From NCBI GenBank assembly GCA_021018815.1, contig JAITYX010000139.1, forward strand, positions 186,001-250,000: a stretch of DNA of 64,000 nt. Direction: 5' to 3'. Of this stretch, positions 12,531 to 26,188 are shown piece by piece. The notes beneath the pieces were generated by a model. That model worked only from the letters and a program-made list of their open reading frames with translations, had not been told where the DNA came from and did not search any database. This DNA is from Talinum fruticosum (lineage: Eukaryota > Streptophyta > Magnoliopsida > Caryophyllales > Talinaceae). Positions within the stretch are counted from its first letter, which is position 1; the number at the start of each line of letters is the position of its first letter. The position numbers and the translations under genes are program-made.

Positions 12531-14988
12531 CACAAAGAGAGATTGAAAAAGAGAGAAGAAGAATGATTCAGGGTTTTGGTTCTGGGAACAAACCAAAAGT
12601 TGGGGAATATTTTGGATCAGATGCAGAGGGGTTCAATTTTGTGCCAAAAGGGATTCTGGATCCCATTATCAACCCAGAATAGGATTTAAATTCGATCACT
12701 TATATATTATGCTTTAGAGATATTAAAATTAAAATACGATGATCGAGAATTGGGGGAAAAATTGTGAAGAACCAAACGAAGAAAAAAATGTCCTGTTGAA
12801 ACTAAAGAATATGTGACTTCAACAAATTAAACAAATGCAATCATGCTTGAGTAATGAAATACTTCTCTTCCACCCAAAATAAAATGATGAAATACCTTCA
12901 GCCACCAAAAAAAAAAAAAAAGAAATTGATGAAATATTCTAATATTATTTCTCTTTTCTATATATTTGAATAGAAGTAAGCTAATAAAAATGATCTATTA
13001 GAGGAACATCATTGAGAGAAAAAATAAATTGGGTAAACAATTTATTGAACACCCCATAAGATTAAAACGTGCCTATTTTGCGAATTAGATTAGTGATACT
13101 TTTTTATATATGATTTTCTTTTAAAGAAAATGTCGGTGTATAAATCATATTCCTTAATACATTAATCCCAATATTTTTGACATATAAAATTTTTGAACGT
13201 AACTGAACTCATTTAAAACAATTTATAATTTTAGATTTGTGTTACATTTGAATTGTTAGGATAACGGAATTCATATTATACAAAGATAATTAGTCAATAT
13301 AGTACACGAGATATATATTACTCTATAATTTTGTTCATATGAGGGTAATTCAAAATCAGGAAAAATGGACTTCAAAATTAGGTAGCTAAATTAAGTATAA
13401 TTAACCTTATCTAGTCCAAACAAGTTGGCAAAGAAAAAGAAAGGAAGAGCAACCTCTTTAGTCAATCTCGAGAGAGAGAGAGAGGATCTCTAAGTAAAGC
13501 ATTGCATGTAAAAACTTCTTTAATAAAGGCAAAGAGATTATGGTTTTTACAATCATGTCTTAACTTTTTCAAAAGCTACACAAACTTTGACAAAAAAAAA
13601 GAAAAAAAACTAAGCCCACGTTCCTTCCTATGCTCTTTAACGCTAAAGCAATCTAGAAAATTAAGCTTTTCAATACAAATACATGGGTCACTCTAACACT
13701 GTATTCCAATAATCATAGATCTTCTATTTTGTATTAATTAACGTAATTTTTTATTCTTTTTTGATAATTTATGTCCAGAGGTAACATAGACTCACTTTAT
13801 ACGAGTAAATTGAATATAAAGAGACACAATCACAAAATAAAATCACAAACCACAACCGAGTCAGTTGTCGGATTCAAAACATCTCACAATAATTTCCCGT
13901 ACTTGTTTCTGGTATCTATTAGTAGTTTAAGGAAATATTTACTCTAAAATAGTTCTTCATTTATCGGGTGATATATAACTACCTTGATTCATGTTAATGA
14001 AGATTAATTTTTTAAAAAATTAAAAAATAAATATTTTATTTGAGCCTAAAAAAAGAAAAAAAGAGACTTGAGAAACTAGGATATGATTGTAGGTTGTATG
14101 TTTAAAAAACCATAAGAAGAAAATTGAAGGCAAAAGATACTTTTTGCACAAGATGAAAAGTTTATTTGCTTTGTACCAAACTTAATTTCTTAAATGTTAA
14201 GCACAAATAACACTATGCCGTTCACCACGTGAACCATTGACTAATGTTTGTGACAAAAGCTTTAATTTTTCACCCCCGAAAAGAAAAGGCAGTACTTGTT
14301 TTTATTTTCCAAAACATACTCTAATTAAGTACTCAATCGATTTTAATTTTCATAAAACCAAGCGGTAATTATTTTGTAAATCAAAATAAAAATTTGGTAA
14401 AATTTTTAATGTTATAAAGAGTATTTTTCTTACTTCTATATTTAATGGTGTTTTTCACACTAGTAATTGATTAACCAAATCTTAATGTGTCTACAAACGT
14501 ATTTTTCAATCCCAATTTTGGTTGGGTTAAGATCAAATAACTTGGTAGCTAGGCTTTACTTATACTTTAAATATAGGTATTATATATCTTAAGGAAATCC
14601 AATGAATCACTAATGGTAAAAGGAAAGGGGATTGTCAAAGCCCAAGCCTATCAACCCATCTGGCAACATTTCTCATACAAAATGAGAATTTTTTACTACT
14701 GGCTAGGATTGAACCTAAACAGTTGACTAACACGCCAGATACTTTTTCGATTATAGATACCCTGAAACAATATTAATACAAAAATATTATTAATAAATAC
14801 GAGAATACAGTTGATAATGAAACCATTTGAATTTTTTAGTTGGAAAAAAATACATAAGATTGAACCATTATAAAATCCAAATATGAAGAAATCAACTACA
14901 TATAGATTATTCATAATTATATGAAGTTATTACCCATTTCACCCATTTTTTTACGCTTGTGTCAACCCACAACCTAGCTTGAACAATT
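12531..14988. other. Intergenic, AT-rich, no gene seen
   Basis: This lies between the CALS8 5' end and the OCT-gene 3' end. It has long A/T tracts, a short GA run near 13470 and only short ORFs without similarity I recognise. The part just below 14989 should hold the OCT 3' UTR and polyadenylation signals. Confidence 0.6.
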
Positions 14989-17900
14989 TTAACAATTATG
15001 TACTCCTTCATTTGCTCTTTGCTGTCCTAATCCAATCTCAGAGGACCCTCCTTGACACAACTTCTCTTCCTTCTCTTGCTGCTCTAGAGTCTCATAAAGA
15101 GGAGAATTCTTCGTCTCAGGAAGCCCTACGCTCACAATCCCACTGACAATGGCTAACCCTCCAAACACCAAGAACGAAAGCGCGGGGCTCAAACGTCCAA
15201 CAGCCACCAACACGGGCGCCACAGATGCCCCCAACATCAAGGTCTGTCTTAGCATTGACACCGCGAAGTTCCTCACATTGGTGGCAAACAACTCCACACA
15301 GTAAATGTACAAAACATCGAAAGCCATGGAAGCTGTCAAGAACCCTATTGCATCAACCCCAAGCTGAACCCAACTGCCCCAAGCCCCGAATCTTGACTTG
15401 GTGAAGAAGATGCATAGGAGGCACGAGAGACCCGCGACATAGCAAGACAACGAGAAGAGCATCCTCCTCTTCATGAAACCCAGGAGTAGGCTCCCTAGGA
15501 CAACCGCGGGGATTTCCATCAACCCATTGATCACAACGGTTAAGTACTTGGAGAAGTTCAAATTTTCGACGTTTAATTGGATCCCATAGTACACAAACCC
15601 GACTCCAAACCCTGCCACCATAGCTGTAATCATTCTAATTCTCGCCCATTTACATTCCCAAAGGCCCATCCTAGGGGTATCCTCCATAACGTTGTCAGAC
15701 AAGGTTGGGTCCGATAACTGGAGGTTACTCGGGAGGGTTTTGCCATTACGCCTGGCAAAACTCGCCAACACACTGAGAGCTCGTGTTTTGTTGCCTCTTA
15801 TCAGAAGCCATCGCGGAGACTCCTCCACCAATCGGAGGATCACAAGAGCGTAGGCAAAGGGAAATGCCGCGATGATTCTGTGAAGAGATCGCCAAGAAGT
15901 CTTGTTGTAGAATGCTATGAGAGGGATGGTGAGGAACCCTATGGTGAAGAAAAAGAAGCCGTATTGGCCAACTTGACCTCGCCATTTTCGACCTATGATT
16001 TCTGTTGCAAGGACAAGGCAACAGATTCCAATCCCTGATCGGGTTAGCCCGTTGGAGAAGCGGAGGAAGGCGTAGATCCAAATGTTTGGAGAAAGGGAAG
16101 TTAGGAAACCAGTTATGGAAGTTAATAGGCATGAGAGTATCAAGGATTTCTTTCTTCCTAGTATTGAATCTGCTAAACGACCATAGATAGCTGATCCTGC
16201 ATGGAGTACAACACGGCATAGTAAGCATCAATTCATGCATGGAATATGAGAGTAATAGTACTTAATTATACACGACTCCGAGCGATGAAATAGGTCTCTA
16301 ATTAAGTACTAGAAAAAGACATTATATATCTCGACTTTTGATCAGCCATACTTGAAATCCGAAGTACGAAACACATCTTCAGCTTAATTAGACAAAAAGC
16401 ATGAAAATTTACTACAATCCGATAAAAAACAACTATCACAACTGCTAAATTATACTATTTTTGACACAATGATTACCAGGACTTCCTTAAAATTTTAAAT
16501 TTAGTGTCACGATTTTATCACATAATACACAAATTTTTCCCAATAAGCTCACTTAGCAAACTTAACTTTCCTGCGAACTAGATGATCTAATCTGATTTAT
16601 GTACTCTCGGACCCGTTGGAAATAAACTGAATTTGTGTCCATATCATTTTTACTTTTTCCCAGCAACGACCTCTCGTTTTCAAACAGTCTTAATTCAGCC
16701 TATGTAGCCCAAGCTCCACATGGGCTATTCTATATAAGTAAGGGTTTTTGAAAAGCTCGAGTAATATCTAGTCTAGTGTAATTGGATTGAACTTGTTAGT
16801 ATTATTCATTGCTCATTTTATATGATGAGCACCTTTTGAAATTAATTTTCTTTATTTTAAGAGTGATTAACGTGGTTTATATCTGAATCTCCAAAAAAAA
16901 ATTATTTATTCTTTGGCTCCAATATATATATAAAATCATTTAATGAAAGATTTTTTAAAAAATTTCAGAAAAAAAGTATAAAAGAACTCATTTATTTGTT
17001 AATTTATTTGGTTGGCACATTTAGATTTTAAACTTTCTCGTCTCTTTTAGGTGTCTTACTCAAATGCTTTCCCACCCTTCATCATAGTTCAGAAAAGTGT
17101 GCTGTATTGACTTTTTTTAAAATATAATTAAGAATTTTTACTAGATTCATTGGAACCCAAAAAAAATGGAATATCTAGTTGAGTACATGATTATGTGCAA
17201 AAAATAATTGTATTTAAATTGATATATAAATAGGTTGGGTGGAATTGTGATATAATGTTTCTTCAGACACTATCCAAACTTTACTTCTTTTTTAAAAAAA
17301 AATTAACCGTCCACTTGTTATCCCATGTTGTTTTCTATCATAGTTAGGGAATTAGGTGCTTCTAAGCATAATATTCTGGTAGGACTAATTGATAGAGAAC
17401 ACTCATGTCACTACCACCCCCAAGGCTCTCGTTAGTTGAGGTATGAGCGGTCTCTTAGGTATCAGCGGTCTCACTTCGGTAAATAAGAGATCTTATGTTC
17501 AAATTTTCGGAATTTTATTTGTTGTGAGAATTTTTATCTTAAACTCGCGACATGAAAAGAATTATACCATCTCAAATAAAAAGAGAGATACAGAGAGAAA
17601 ACACTCGTGTTGCTGAATTTTAAATTTTTTGGCAAGTCTATTATTACTTAAGTTACTTGATATATATTTACCATGACTAATTTTTACGTGCACTACTCAT
17701 CAAATACAAGTATATATACCTCTAAGCATTATACACATACAACTAAACCTAAATTCTTGTGGCCCTTGAGAGTAGTCTAGCGGTAGAATGACTTATTTTT
17801 ATAAAAAATGATCAGAGTTTAATTCTCTATAAAATGTGTGTGTGTGTGTGTGCTATAATTTATCCATAAAAACCTAGATTCTTGTATATTAATTTAGCCC

Positions 17901-18552
17901 TTTTATTCAGACCAAGTACCTCTACTCGATTATTAATTCCAAAAATAAATACACATATATATAACTAACTGATTAAGATTAGTTCACACAATCATGCAAA
18001 ATTATTTTTAAGCAATAATGGGTAGCTATCTAGGAGGATTTATTATTTTTCTGAAACAAGAGTAGAATTTTTTACCTATAAGAGAGCCAATGAAGAAAGC
18101 AGAAGCAGGGATAGCAGCAAGGAACTTATGGTCACAAATGAGGCCCCACTCAGCAACAGTAGTGCTTCTATGTCCTCCGACCCACTCCCAAGTCCCTGGT
18201 TCGAGCCCACAGACTGAGCTTCCCTTGCCACCCAGCCTCCCATGACACATCCCATGGCCTTTGCACCTCCACTCGGGCTCGGCGTCGCTGAAGATGGTGA
18301 CCAGGGTGCTTTGGGCGTCAAACACCCATGCAAATGATACCAAAACTACTTGTACTATCTGAGAGAACCCAAGTGAACCTACATAGTTCTCGATCACTTC
18401 ATCGACTGTGTGCTCGGACTTTGGTGGTGGCGGTGGTGGCGGAGGTGGCAGTGGCAGTGGCAGTGGCAGTGGTGGAGGTGCTTCTCCTGGTTTTTCAGAA
18501 GCTGGGGGTCTGGTTTTGGGTGGGTTTGTGCTCGAGTGTTCTCCTCTTCCAT
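14989..18552 (-). CDS. Organic cation/carnitine transporter-like protein (MFS, OCT family), 2 exons
   Basis: A major-facilitator transporter expected to span the membrane 12 times. Plant OCT proteins carry carnitine, polyamines or other organic cations; this substrate is unknown. Exon 1 is 18552-18076 and exon 2 is 16196-14989, phase 1, with a 1.9 kb intron. Exon 1 encodes a proline-rich N-terminus, VDEVIENYVGSLGFSQ, a first helix (VLVSFAWVFDAQST), FSDAEPEWRC and a cysteine-rich loop ending WGLICDHKFLA. Exon 2 starts GSAIYGRLADSILGRKKS, the MFS loop 2-3 signature, and has EESPRWLLIRGN after helix 6. The stop follows GVHNC. The body frame has no ATG near its start. An ATG at 18552 (MEEENTRAQTHPKPD) joins it only if a G5 run (18504-18508, plus strand) is one base short. 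With that base the protein would be about 561 residues, slightly long for the family. Confidence 0.88.
17425..17595 (+). repeat. Degenerate dispersed repeat in the OCT intron, SINE-like
   Basis: A duplicated TATSAGCGGTCTC motif, then TTATGTTCAAATTTTCGG (possible B box), then ACTCGCGACATGAAAAGAAT. The last motif recurs at about 21432 as TCTCGTGACATGAAAAGAGA followed by a similar AAAGAGAGA tail, so this belongs to a dispersed family. Class uncertain. Confidence 0.35.
17755..17852 (+). repeat. Possible tRNA-derived SINE fragment followed by a TG microsatellite
   Basis: AGTAGTCTAGCGGTAGAATG resembles a pol III A box. About 40 bases on, ATCAGAGTTTAATTCTC resembles a decayed B box (GGTTCRATTC type). 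A TG run follows at 17835-17852. It lies within the OCT intron. No target-site duplication was recognised. Confidence 0.35.
18431..18475 (-). repeat. Hexanucleotide CCACTG repeat and proline-codon run in the OCT N-terminus
   Basis: On the plus strand GGCAGT is repeated about four times beside GGTGGCGGT-type triplets. In the OCT frame it encodes alternating Pro-Leu followed by a run of Pro. Unit lengths are multiples of three, so copy-number change would alter length but not frame. Confidence 0.75.
18480..18552 (-). other. OCT gene N-terminal region: start codon and probable one-base loss
   Basis: The body frame is open up to a stop at 18617-18619 but contains only ATA where a start might be expected (ATA-AAC-TCA-TTA-TTA, near 18580). 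The only well-placed ATG (18550-18552) is in another frame and stops soon afterwards. A single extra C in the CCCCC run at 18504-18508 (minus-strand sense) would connect MEEENTR...KPD to PPASEKPGEAPPPLP. Alternatives are an upstream non-coding exon, an ATG-to-ATA change, or a non-AUG start. Confidence 0.6.
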
Positions 18553-18659
18553 GATCACCCCCTTCAAGTGTTTCTAATAATGAGTTTATGTTGGTTCTCT
18601 GGAATATGGTGGTGGGTTATGCTATTTATACACAAGGATTGTCTAAAAAGCTATGATAT

Positions 18660-21600
18660 CTAATCTTATTATAAGTGGCTTTTATTAAACGTAACCCATT
18701 AGTACGTAATAAACTTACACCATCAAAATTCAAATCATATCAAGTCATTATTATAAACAATCTATTAGATATAGTGTATGTATTTTATATACAAATTTTC
18801 ATCATTAAAATGTATACACCCTATGTATATCTTCTATGATCGTAGCTCATAACCTACCTTGTAAGGTACGCCTAAAGACATGACGTTTTTTAATATGACT
18901 AGGTGAAAATAGATGGTTAGGATGATTAAAAAAAAGGGTATTATATATGTCTCTCGACAGGCAAAAGACTACAATATAAATTTATGATATATACTTTATT
19001 ATTTTAAAAGGCGCCAATTGTATTGCACAATTAAAAAAAATTTAGTTCACAAATTAATGCTCTAAAAATAGAAAAAAATATTCAAAAGGAACCTCTATCG
19101 CCATTTAACATTATTTTGTATAACTTCTCTATATGAATAGCATTCTAACTATCATAAAAACATACAACACGTACTTTCATATTAGGCAAACTGTTTGTGA
19201 CATAAAAATACTAAAACCAAACATAATAGGAATAAATGTGGATCAACATATAATGATAAAATTAAATCTAAAAAATAATTAGAATATAGTATAAAATTAA
19301 AAAAAAAAAAGGATGTATCACCTTTTGATTTGATTTTTTTTTAAAGTTCAACTTGAAACCTCTTTTAAGAAACTTGGTGCTCATGAAGTTTTTGAAGCTT
19401 TTTCCCCCTTTAATATATAGCCATCAAAATTATATTTGTGAGTTTATACTATGGGGGTTTGTATTAAGAAATGGTTGGACGAAAGGAAAAATAGGGAAAT
19501 TTTATAAATCAAACGTAATGATATGGCACCTCAGAATATAAGCTCTCAAGTGCATATAAGAATTTGCACATATATTGAATATCCTATTTTCTCCTTAAGT
19601 GATTAAAATGATGCTTTGAAACAATTAATCAGTCCAAGCCACCTACCGTAGCTAGGGTTTGCATTCTAGGGAGTTCTACTATTGTCGATTAATAGTAATT
19701 CGACTCTAATACAGTGAAAGAATAAAGACTCTAAAGAAAAACTTAAGCATAAGGAGATTTTAGGATAGTTATAGAAGGATCTAGAAAAATTATGTTTCTA
19801 TTCAAGAACTAACTCAATTAAAAAATTAAGATAATGCTTTAAGCTTGAAGTGGGAAAGAGGTAAAAGTTTCACCTTTCCTTAGACATGAGTTAACCCAAA
19901 ATTAATCTAACTTGAAACTAAACCGAACGACCCATTTATCGGATCTAATTACAGAGGCTTTTTTAACGTATGTCACTCTTAGTCTTATAAATTTATATCC
20001 TAAAAAGTATAAATTTTTCTTATTTTGGAGAATTCATATTACGGGTACCTTGGGCCTAGGCTCCATAGGCCTAGACCTAGACCAATTCATTCCCACACTC
20101 ATTAGTCACCTTCACATGAGATAGATTCATTAGATGAACAACTTACCAAACAGAAAATGTGGCAAAATGGTATGATTTTGGATGCCTTCTTTTAAAAAAA
20201 GAAAAGTGGTGGGTTTTTCATAGCAAGCTTACACCCTCTCGCTTTCTCTATATTTGAACTCTAGTAAACTCAATCTGACTTACTTAGAATGTATAAAAAC
20301 AATTGCAGAGCTAGCTAGAGTGCACTTTCTAATTCATTTTCACCTATTTTTTTTGGGTGGAGGGCTGAGGATGACCGTGAGAGTGACTTGCATTGGGGTT
20401 TCAAAGTGCGGTTGTTAGAGGCCTTTAGACCTAAAAATTCTAATTTAATTTCCTCCCTTGACAAGATAAGCCACTACCTATAGAGTACACCTACATACGT
20501 ACATGCCGTGCCCGGCTGTTTTCTCCCTCTTTATTGCATCATCATGTGATACCGTGTATTAATATTGGTACGATCGTATCTTAAATCTTGCGGGCTCGAA
20601 ATTTTTCATAGGTAGCGAGGAACTGCAATTTTAAAGTTCACTCATCGAGTGTTTAAGACTTTGTCTAACACTGAATTCTTCAATAGCTTAAACTCTCAAC
20701 TATTGAATGGATGGACTGTAAGATTGTAGTCTTTCTCCAACTGTAGAGACACATCTTCCATGTCTTTGCATATTAACGTATAGGTATATTAGCATGTAAA
20801 ATGCATCATTAAACCTGGCCATATCTCAAGAATGCAAAACCAAGTTTAAGGTGGTTATCCATACTAGGTTTGATCATAGTGGGATGACTTTTATAATGTA
20901 AACTACGCTACTTTAAATTATATCGCTTTAAACCTGAATCCTAATCTATCAGGTTTAACTCGATTTTTCAAACTTTTTAAAAAAACTGCTAAGACCTAAA
21001 CTTATATGAAATATATCTATCATATATTCCAATTGGATCATGTTAGGACAAATAAAGGTGCATCCATGTTTGGTGGCGAGGGTGCTTTCTTAATCAGCCA
21101 TTGATGCCATCCTATATGTATACGCATTTACTCTACGATCTCTTTATGGCCGCAAAACATATTTGGACCAAACTAGTGAGGAGAACCTTTCTCTTGTGCT
21201 TCATGTAGTTTATGTACGTCCAGGATTTATTCCTTTCTTCCCTAGACAACCTTCAATAAGGTTTGGAATTAGGATCGTACGACAAGGAGCTTTTCAAAAA
21301 GAAAACATATCAGCAAATTTTTCAGATAAGTACAACATGTAGTTTTGGTAAATTACTGTTATTACATATTTCGTATTGTTGTTATTGTTGTTGTTATTGT
21401 CCAATACTCATAATATAGACCCGAGTCTATAAATCTCGTGACATGAAAAGAGAATTTAATATTTTTTTTTTAAAGAGAGACCATGAAAATAGGGTGTGGA
21501 TTTTAAAAAACTAAATAGAATACCGAGTATAATGACTTGGGGTTTCTCTTCTTTTTTTTTTTTTTTGTATCATTGGTAGCTTCAAAACAAGGAGATAAAA

Positions 21601-24600
21601 AAGAAGACGAGAAACTAAAATCCCAGTTTGTAACCGCTAATAGCAAACCTAACAATATCAAACTGAGAAAGAATTGCTTATTAATCCCCCATATTTAGCA
21701 TCTCATGCTGAAAATTCCCTGCATTGATCTTCTCCATAAGAACAAGTCATCTACAATTGAAAAATAGCCAATCCCCATTCAAAATCCCAAAGCATTCAAT
21801 TTACCGAGCTTTCTTTTTTTCATTGATAGATATACTTAAGGTACATGAGCTAAACATAACTCAACAATTACAAATATAATAGACAAAATAAGGTACTCAA
21901 ATCAAAAGGAATCAACAATAACATTGACATATGTCTGACTATATACGACAAACTTCCGGAACTTTTTAATTTGCATTTTTAACCAACCACTTTCGATTTA
22001 CTTCTTCTTTGAGATTGTTTGTATCCTTTGTATCATTATATTATCATCTCCGATGGTACCCAATTCTGCTGTTTTTTCCTACCTTTCAAGTTTCTTCAGC
22101 TTCACGAGTGAAAATCTTTAGAATGTGATTTACTCCCTTTAGAATGTGGTTGACTCCTATACAATATTTCCTTCTTGGAATCCAGTGCATTGCTCAACTA
22201 CTTCTTTCCAGGTTTTACCCATTTTTCCTTTTCCCCCTTTCTCAATCGGTACTTCCAAAATAGGTTGTGTAACGGTCAATTCTTCACTTTCGCTACAAGA
22301 ACACGAGCCACCAACAAGGTTCACTTTCTCGATTTGTAACTTGGATTTGTAAACTCGGATCCGTCATATAATTTGTAGTTGTTGTCACTACTACAATGTT
22401 ACTACTATTGTTTCGGTTGTTATTGATAGTACCAATGTCGTTACAGGTGATAATATACATACTACTCGCTGCTACTATTGTTATTATTGTTACAATTACT
22501 GTTGTCGTTAACTACCTTGTCATTTAATGAAAAGAGAAAGTTAATTGATGAAAAATAATGTAGAGTCTACTTTAATAATAATTTTCTAATAACAATGAAT
22601 CTAAAAGATATCAAAGTAGATCCTTAGTTCAATGAAATTAATAGTAAATACTTTTGACGGACTTTGTGATTGGCACAATATTATTCTAGTCACATATTGT
22701 AATATTTGATTTTAATTCGTCTTTTTGGATTTAGTGAGTTACAATATAACGTTATAGATGGTATTTATGTGATATAATAAATCTAACTCAATAATATAAT
22801 TGTTGTTTTATTACTAAATAAAATTAATGAAACTCACTAGTAAAAACACCATAATAATAATAATATTCTCTAACTAAAATTAACGACCCTCAGAAATTAA
22901 AATAGTACAAATAGACAAGAGAAAAACTTTTTATGCGAGAAATAAAATTCTATTAAGGAAACTCTAACTCAAATAAAAAGGTGACAAAATATATCAGAAA
23001 AAAAAAAACAATACTACTTAGATATTGAAATCGATTAAAGAAATCAAAGTAAAAGGGGAGTTCTTAAAATAAATTGTCCCTCGACTTTTGGTCAAGGAAT
23101 GTAAATACCCTTAAACTCTAAAAATAAATATATACCTCTTGACTTCATTATCACCTTTTTATGTTTTAAACTAATTGATGAGGTGGCTTACTAGGAAGAT
23201 GATGTGGCTTCTCAAATAAATTATTATTTTTATGAGAGTTAGAATTTTTTTAATGAGAGTTTTGTTTCTCGGTGCGAGTTTTTTTTCTTGCAAATATATG
23301 TAAGTTTTATTAGGGTTGTTGATTTAATTGAAAAGTATATTTTTCATACTTGTATTAGTTAATTTCATTAATTTAAATTGAGAACGATTCAATAGTGGAA
23401 TTTCATATGGCTTGATCAAGGGCATGTATATTTCATGTTGGAGATATATTATATTACACAAAAATCTATAATATGAAGTTATACTATATAGCTCACTCGT
23501 AGTTTAAGGAAGATAGATTAAACTCGAATAATACGATTTATGATCGATTGATACTGCAAGTATAGGGTCGGACGGAGATATATTTACCATTCATTTTGTC
23601 GAAATAAATATTTATTTTGATATTTTATATTTATAATTATCAGTAAATTAGTTGTGTAGATATGTATGACTTTTCATTAGTGAAATTTCTCCTTTAATAA
23701 AAAAGAAGTTAAGAAAATCAATGCTTACTTGTTGGAGAGAGACTAGCAGTTTAAATAATGGATACTTGTTTTGGGAATGTTTGTATCTTAGTATACGGAC
23801 GTTTGAAAAAAAGTGTTTGGTAAAATTGACTATTAGTTAATTTATCAATAATACAAATTGGCGTAAAAGAAATAAATAATTTATCAAATATAAAATAATG
23901 AGGGGCATTCTTTAACCAAAAAAAAAAAAAAAAGGAGACATCAAACACTTAATTATTAGAAAACTAGTTCGAACACGGGCTTACCTAATATTTCTTTTAT
24001 TTTACAATACTTGTCGTTTTTTTTTTTTGAGAAAATACTGAGAAAACACAAAATTCATGATAAAAATTGTGTTGAAAAACCAAATTTGCTCTAAGGTTTC
24101 ATTGGAAATGAAGGAGGTCAAGGAAAAAAAAGAAGAGAAAAAGTAATTAATAAAGATAAATTTGGTATACTAGTCGTTAATATGTCATTAGAATTGAAAA
24201 GTAACAAATATTATAAAACGATAAAAGTTATTTAAAGTGACATACATAGCAAAACGGAGGAAATACTACTTAAATGATCAGCCTTTTGATGTGGTCAAAA
24301 TAGTAATTATGTGGTAATTCAATTAAAATGGAATAATGATACCATTGTCATTTTTGTGCCAATTAAGTAATAAAAAATGCGTTATAATGACATTCACCCT
24401 CACCTATTTAATTGCAATTTGCAAATATTTGACATTCATTAAATAATTATATGATTACATTGCTGCTTATGACCAAAATGCTATCAATTTGCAATTAAAA
24501 ATTGGGTCTCTTTGTCTTCCACATAAGTCTTAATAATAATACTTCCCTCTTTCTCATACTCCACTCCATGTCCTTTGGAACATTCGCTCTCCTCCCTTAC

Positions 24601-25720
24601 TATATGTCAAGAGCTTATTCAACCTTATACTCCCCTCCATTTCACAATACGTTTTACTTTAACTAACTTTGTTTACTTCTCAATTTCTATCACTTTACGA
24701 TCTAATGATAAATATGGGACATAAAAAATATATAAAATAAATTAATTAAACCGATTCAGTAATTGTACTTCATCCTTATTCTAAAAAACATAATAACCAT
24801 ACTCATTATCATTGTAGTTACTTAGTAACCAAACATAATAATCCAAATAGCACCCCCATTCCATTTCTTAAATGATTACATAACTTAACTAATTTTATCA
24901 TATAGTCAGTGCGTTACGTCTTTATTTCAAACCAAACACCGCAAAGATTTACTTAAAAACATAGTTGCACAAAAAAGACTAGACTTTGATCAAAAACCAT
25001 ACATTTTAGGTGTTAAACGAGAGGCAAAATAATGGAAATCAAACTCAATGGAACGTCATACATTGTATGGGCATATCGAGACAATTATCCACTCCAACTT
25101 TAGGCCAATGAATAATGTGTAAGTTGATATTGTTTAAAAATGCAAACCTTGAACAAATTAGGTAGTAAAGAGCCAATTGAGGGGATTTACACAAGAAAAT
25201 GGAGGAAGGCATCTAACTTTTGCTAGTGAAGGCTTGGCCCTAATCCTATCCACGATCCCACTCATACATTGATTGCCTTTCTAACTAACATTATGTGCTA
25301 AGTCATGAAATCACAAGCAAAACATTATAAGCCTCCTCTTTTTAAATTCAAGAATAAGAATTAGATCCCAATATTAGCCAAAGAATATTCTAGGGTTCAG
25401 GATAATTCTTATTTTTAAAAGTATATCAACATTTCATAAGTTACTTGATTTTAATTTAATATGAACACTCAAAATTATTAGATAGTTATTTTTAGCAATA
25501 TATTTATTTTTTGATTTAAATGAGCCAAGGACAGTATTATACAATACGATGAAGAAAGAGGGAATAGAACATGTGACCTAATATATTTACGATCTCAATC
25601 ATAATCACTATACTTAAGTACAAGATAGCTATAGGAAAAAACATGGAGGGTAAGAAGAGTTGTAATAGACTCATCTCCATATCACCAATAAGTTTATGCA
25701 ACCTAACACACACTATGACC
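18660..25720. other. Intergenic, AT-rich, decayed repeats, no gene seen
   Basis: There is no ORF with recognisable family features. The region holds long A/T runs, degenerate trinucleotide tracts (21370-21400 and 22370-22515) and the second copy of the CTCGYGACATGAAAAG repeat near 21432. A segment at about 23805-23850 (AAAAAGTGTTTGGTAAAAT) matches the interior of the MITE in the NUP98 intron, so a decayed relative may lie there. Confidence 0.6.
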
Positions 25721-25982
25721 ATGTTCTATTTACATGTAAGGAGATGTAAGCAAAGCTGTCGGGAGCAGTCAAAAATTGTAAGTAAATGTAAGGAGCAGTG
25801 AGGAGTTATAAGATAGTTGTAAAGTTAATTATATAAAGTTGTAAATATGTGTAAGAAGTTGTAAGGAGTTGTAAGTACGTGTAAAGAGTTGCAAAGAGTT
25901 GTAAAAAATTGTAAGAAGTTGTAAGGAGTTGTCAATAGGTATAATAAACTGCAAAGTTATAACCTAAAGTTAAATAGAACAT
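25721..25982. mobile_element. MITE-like element with 12-bp perfect terminal inverted repeats
   Basis: The ends are ATGTTCTATTTA (25721-25732) and TAAATAGAACAT (25971-25982), a perfect inverted repeat. The 262-bp interior is built largely of degenerate GTTGTAAG/GAGTTGTAAG units. No coding capacity. No clear target-site duplication was seen. A related element in opposite orientation lies at 26189-26331. Confidence 0.65.
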
Positions 25983-26188
25983 TATATATACTTAATTTGC
26001 TGACAATTACATTTGTTGTGATATGTCTCTACCCAAATTTGTGGAGCCTTGGTTGTAGGATTAGGTACATAGATGCACATGTAAGCACTCTAGCTCTGGT
26101 ACTATTGCCCCTTGACTTTTTGCATACCATTTGATCTTTTATGTTTCCATGTCCCATGCTGAATAGAGCTTCAAATCACTTAGATTTT

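Noticed and set aside
12479..12682. Plus-strand ORF MPALRGRERE...
   Set aside because: It starts in a GA microsatellite and has no family features; more likely leader or promoter DNA of CALS8 read in the wrong direction.
18026..18397. Start of the OCT protein at a GTG (VIENYVG)
   Set aside because: It would drop the conserved VDE lead-in and use a non-ATG start; a frameshifted upstream ATG explains the data better.
25760..25935. GTTGTAAG array as a possible CRISPR-like or telomere-like array
   Set aside because: Units are short, degenerate and without unique spacers, and lie inside a MITE-like element in plant nuclear DNA.
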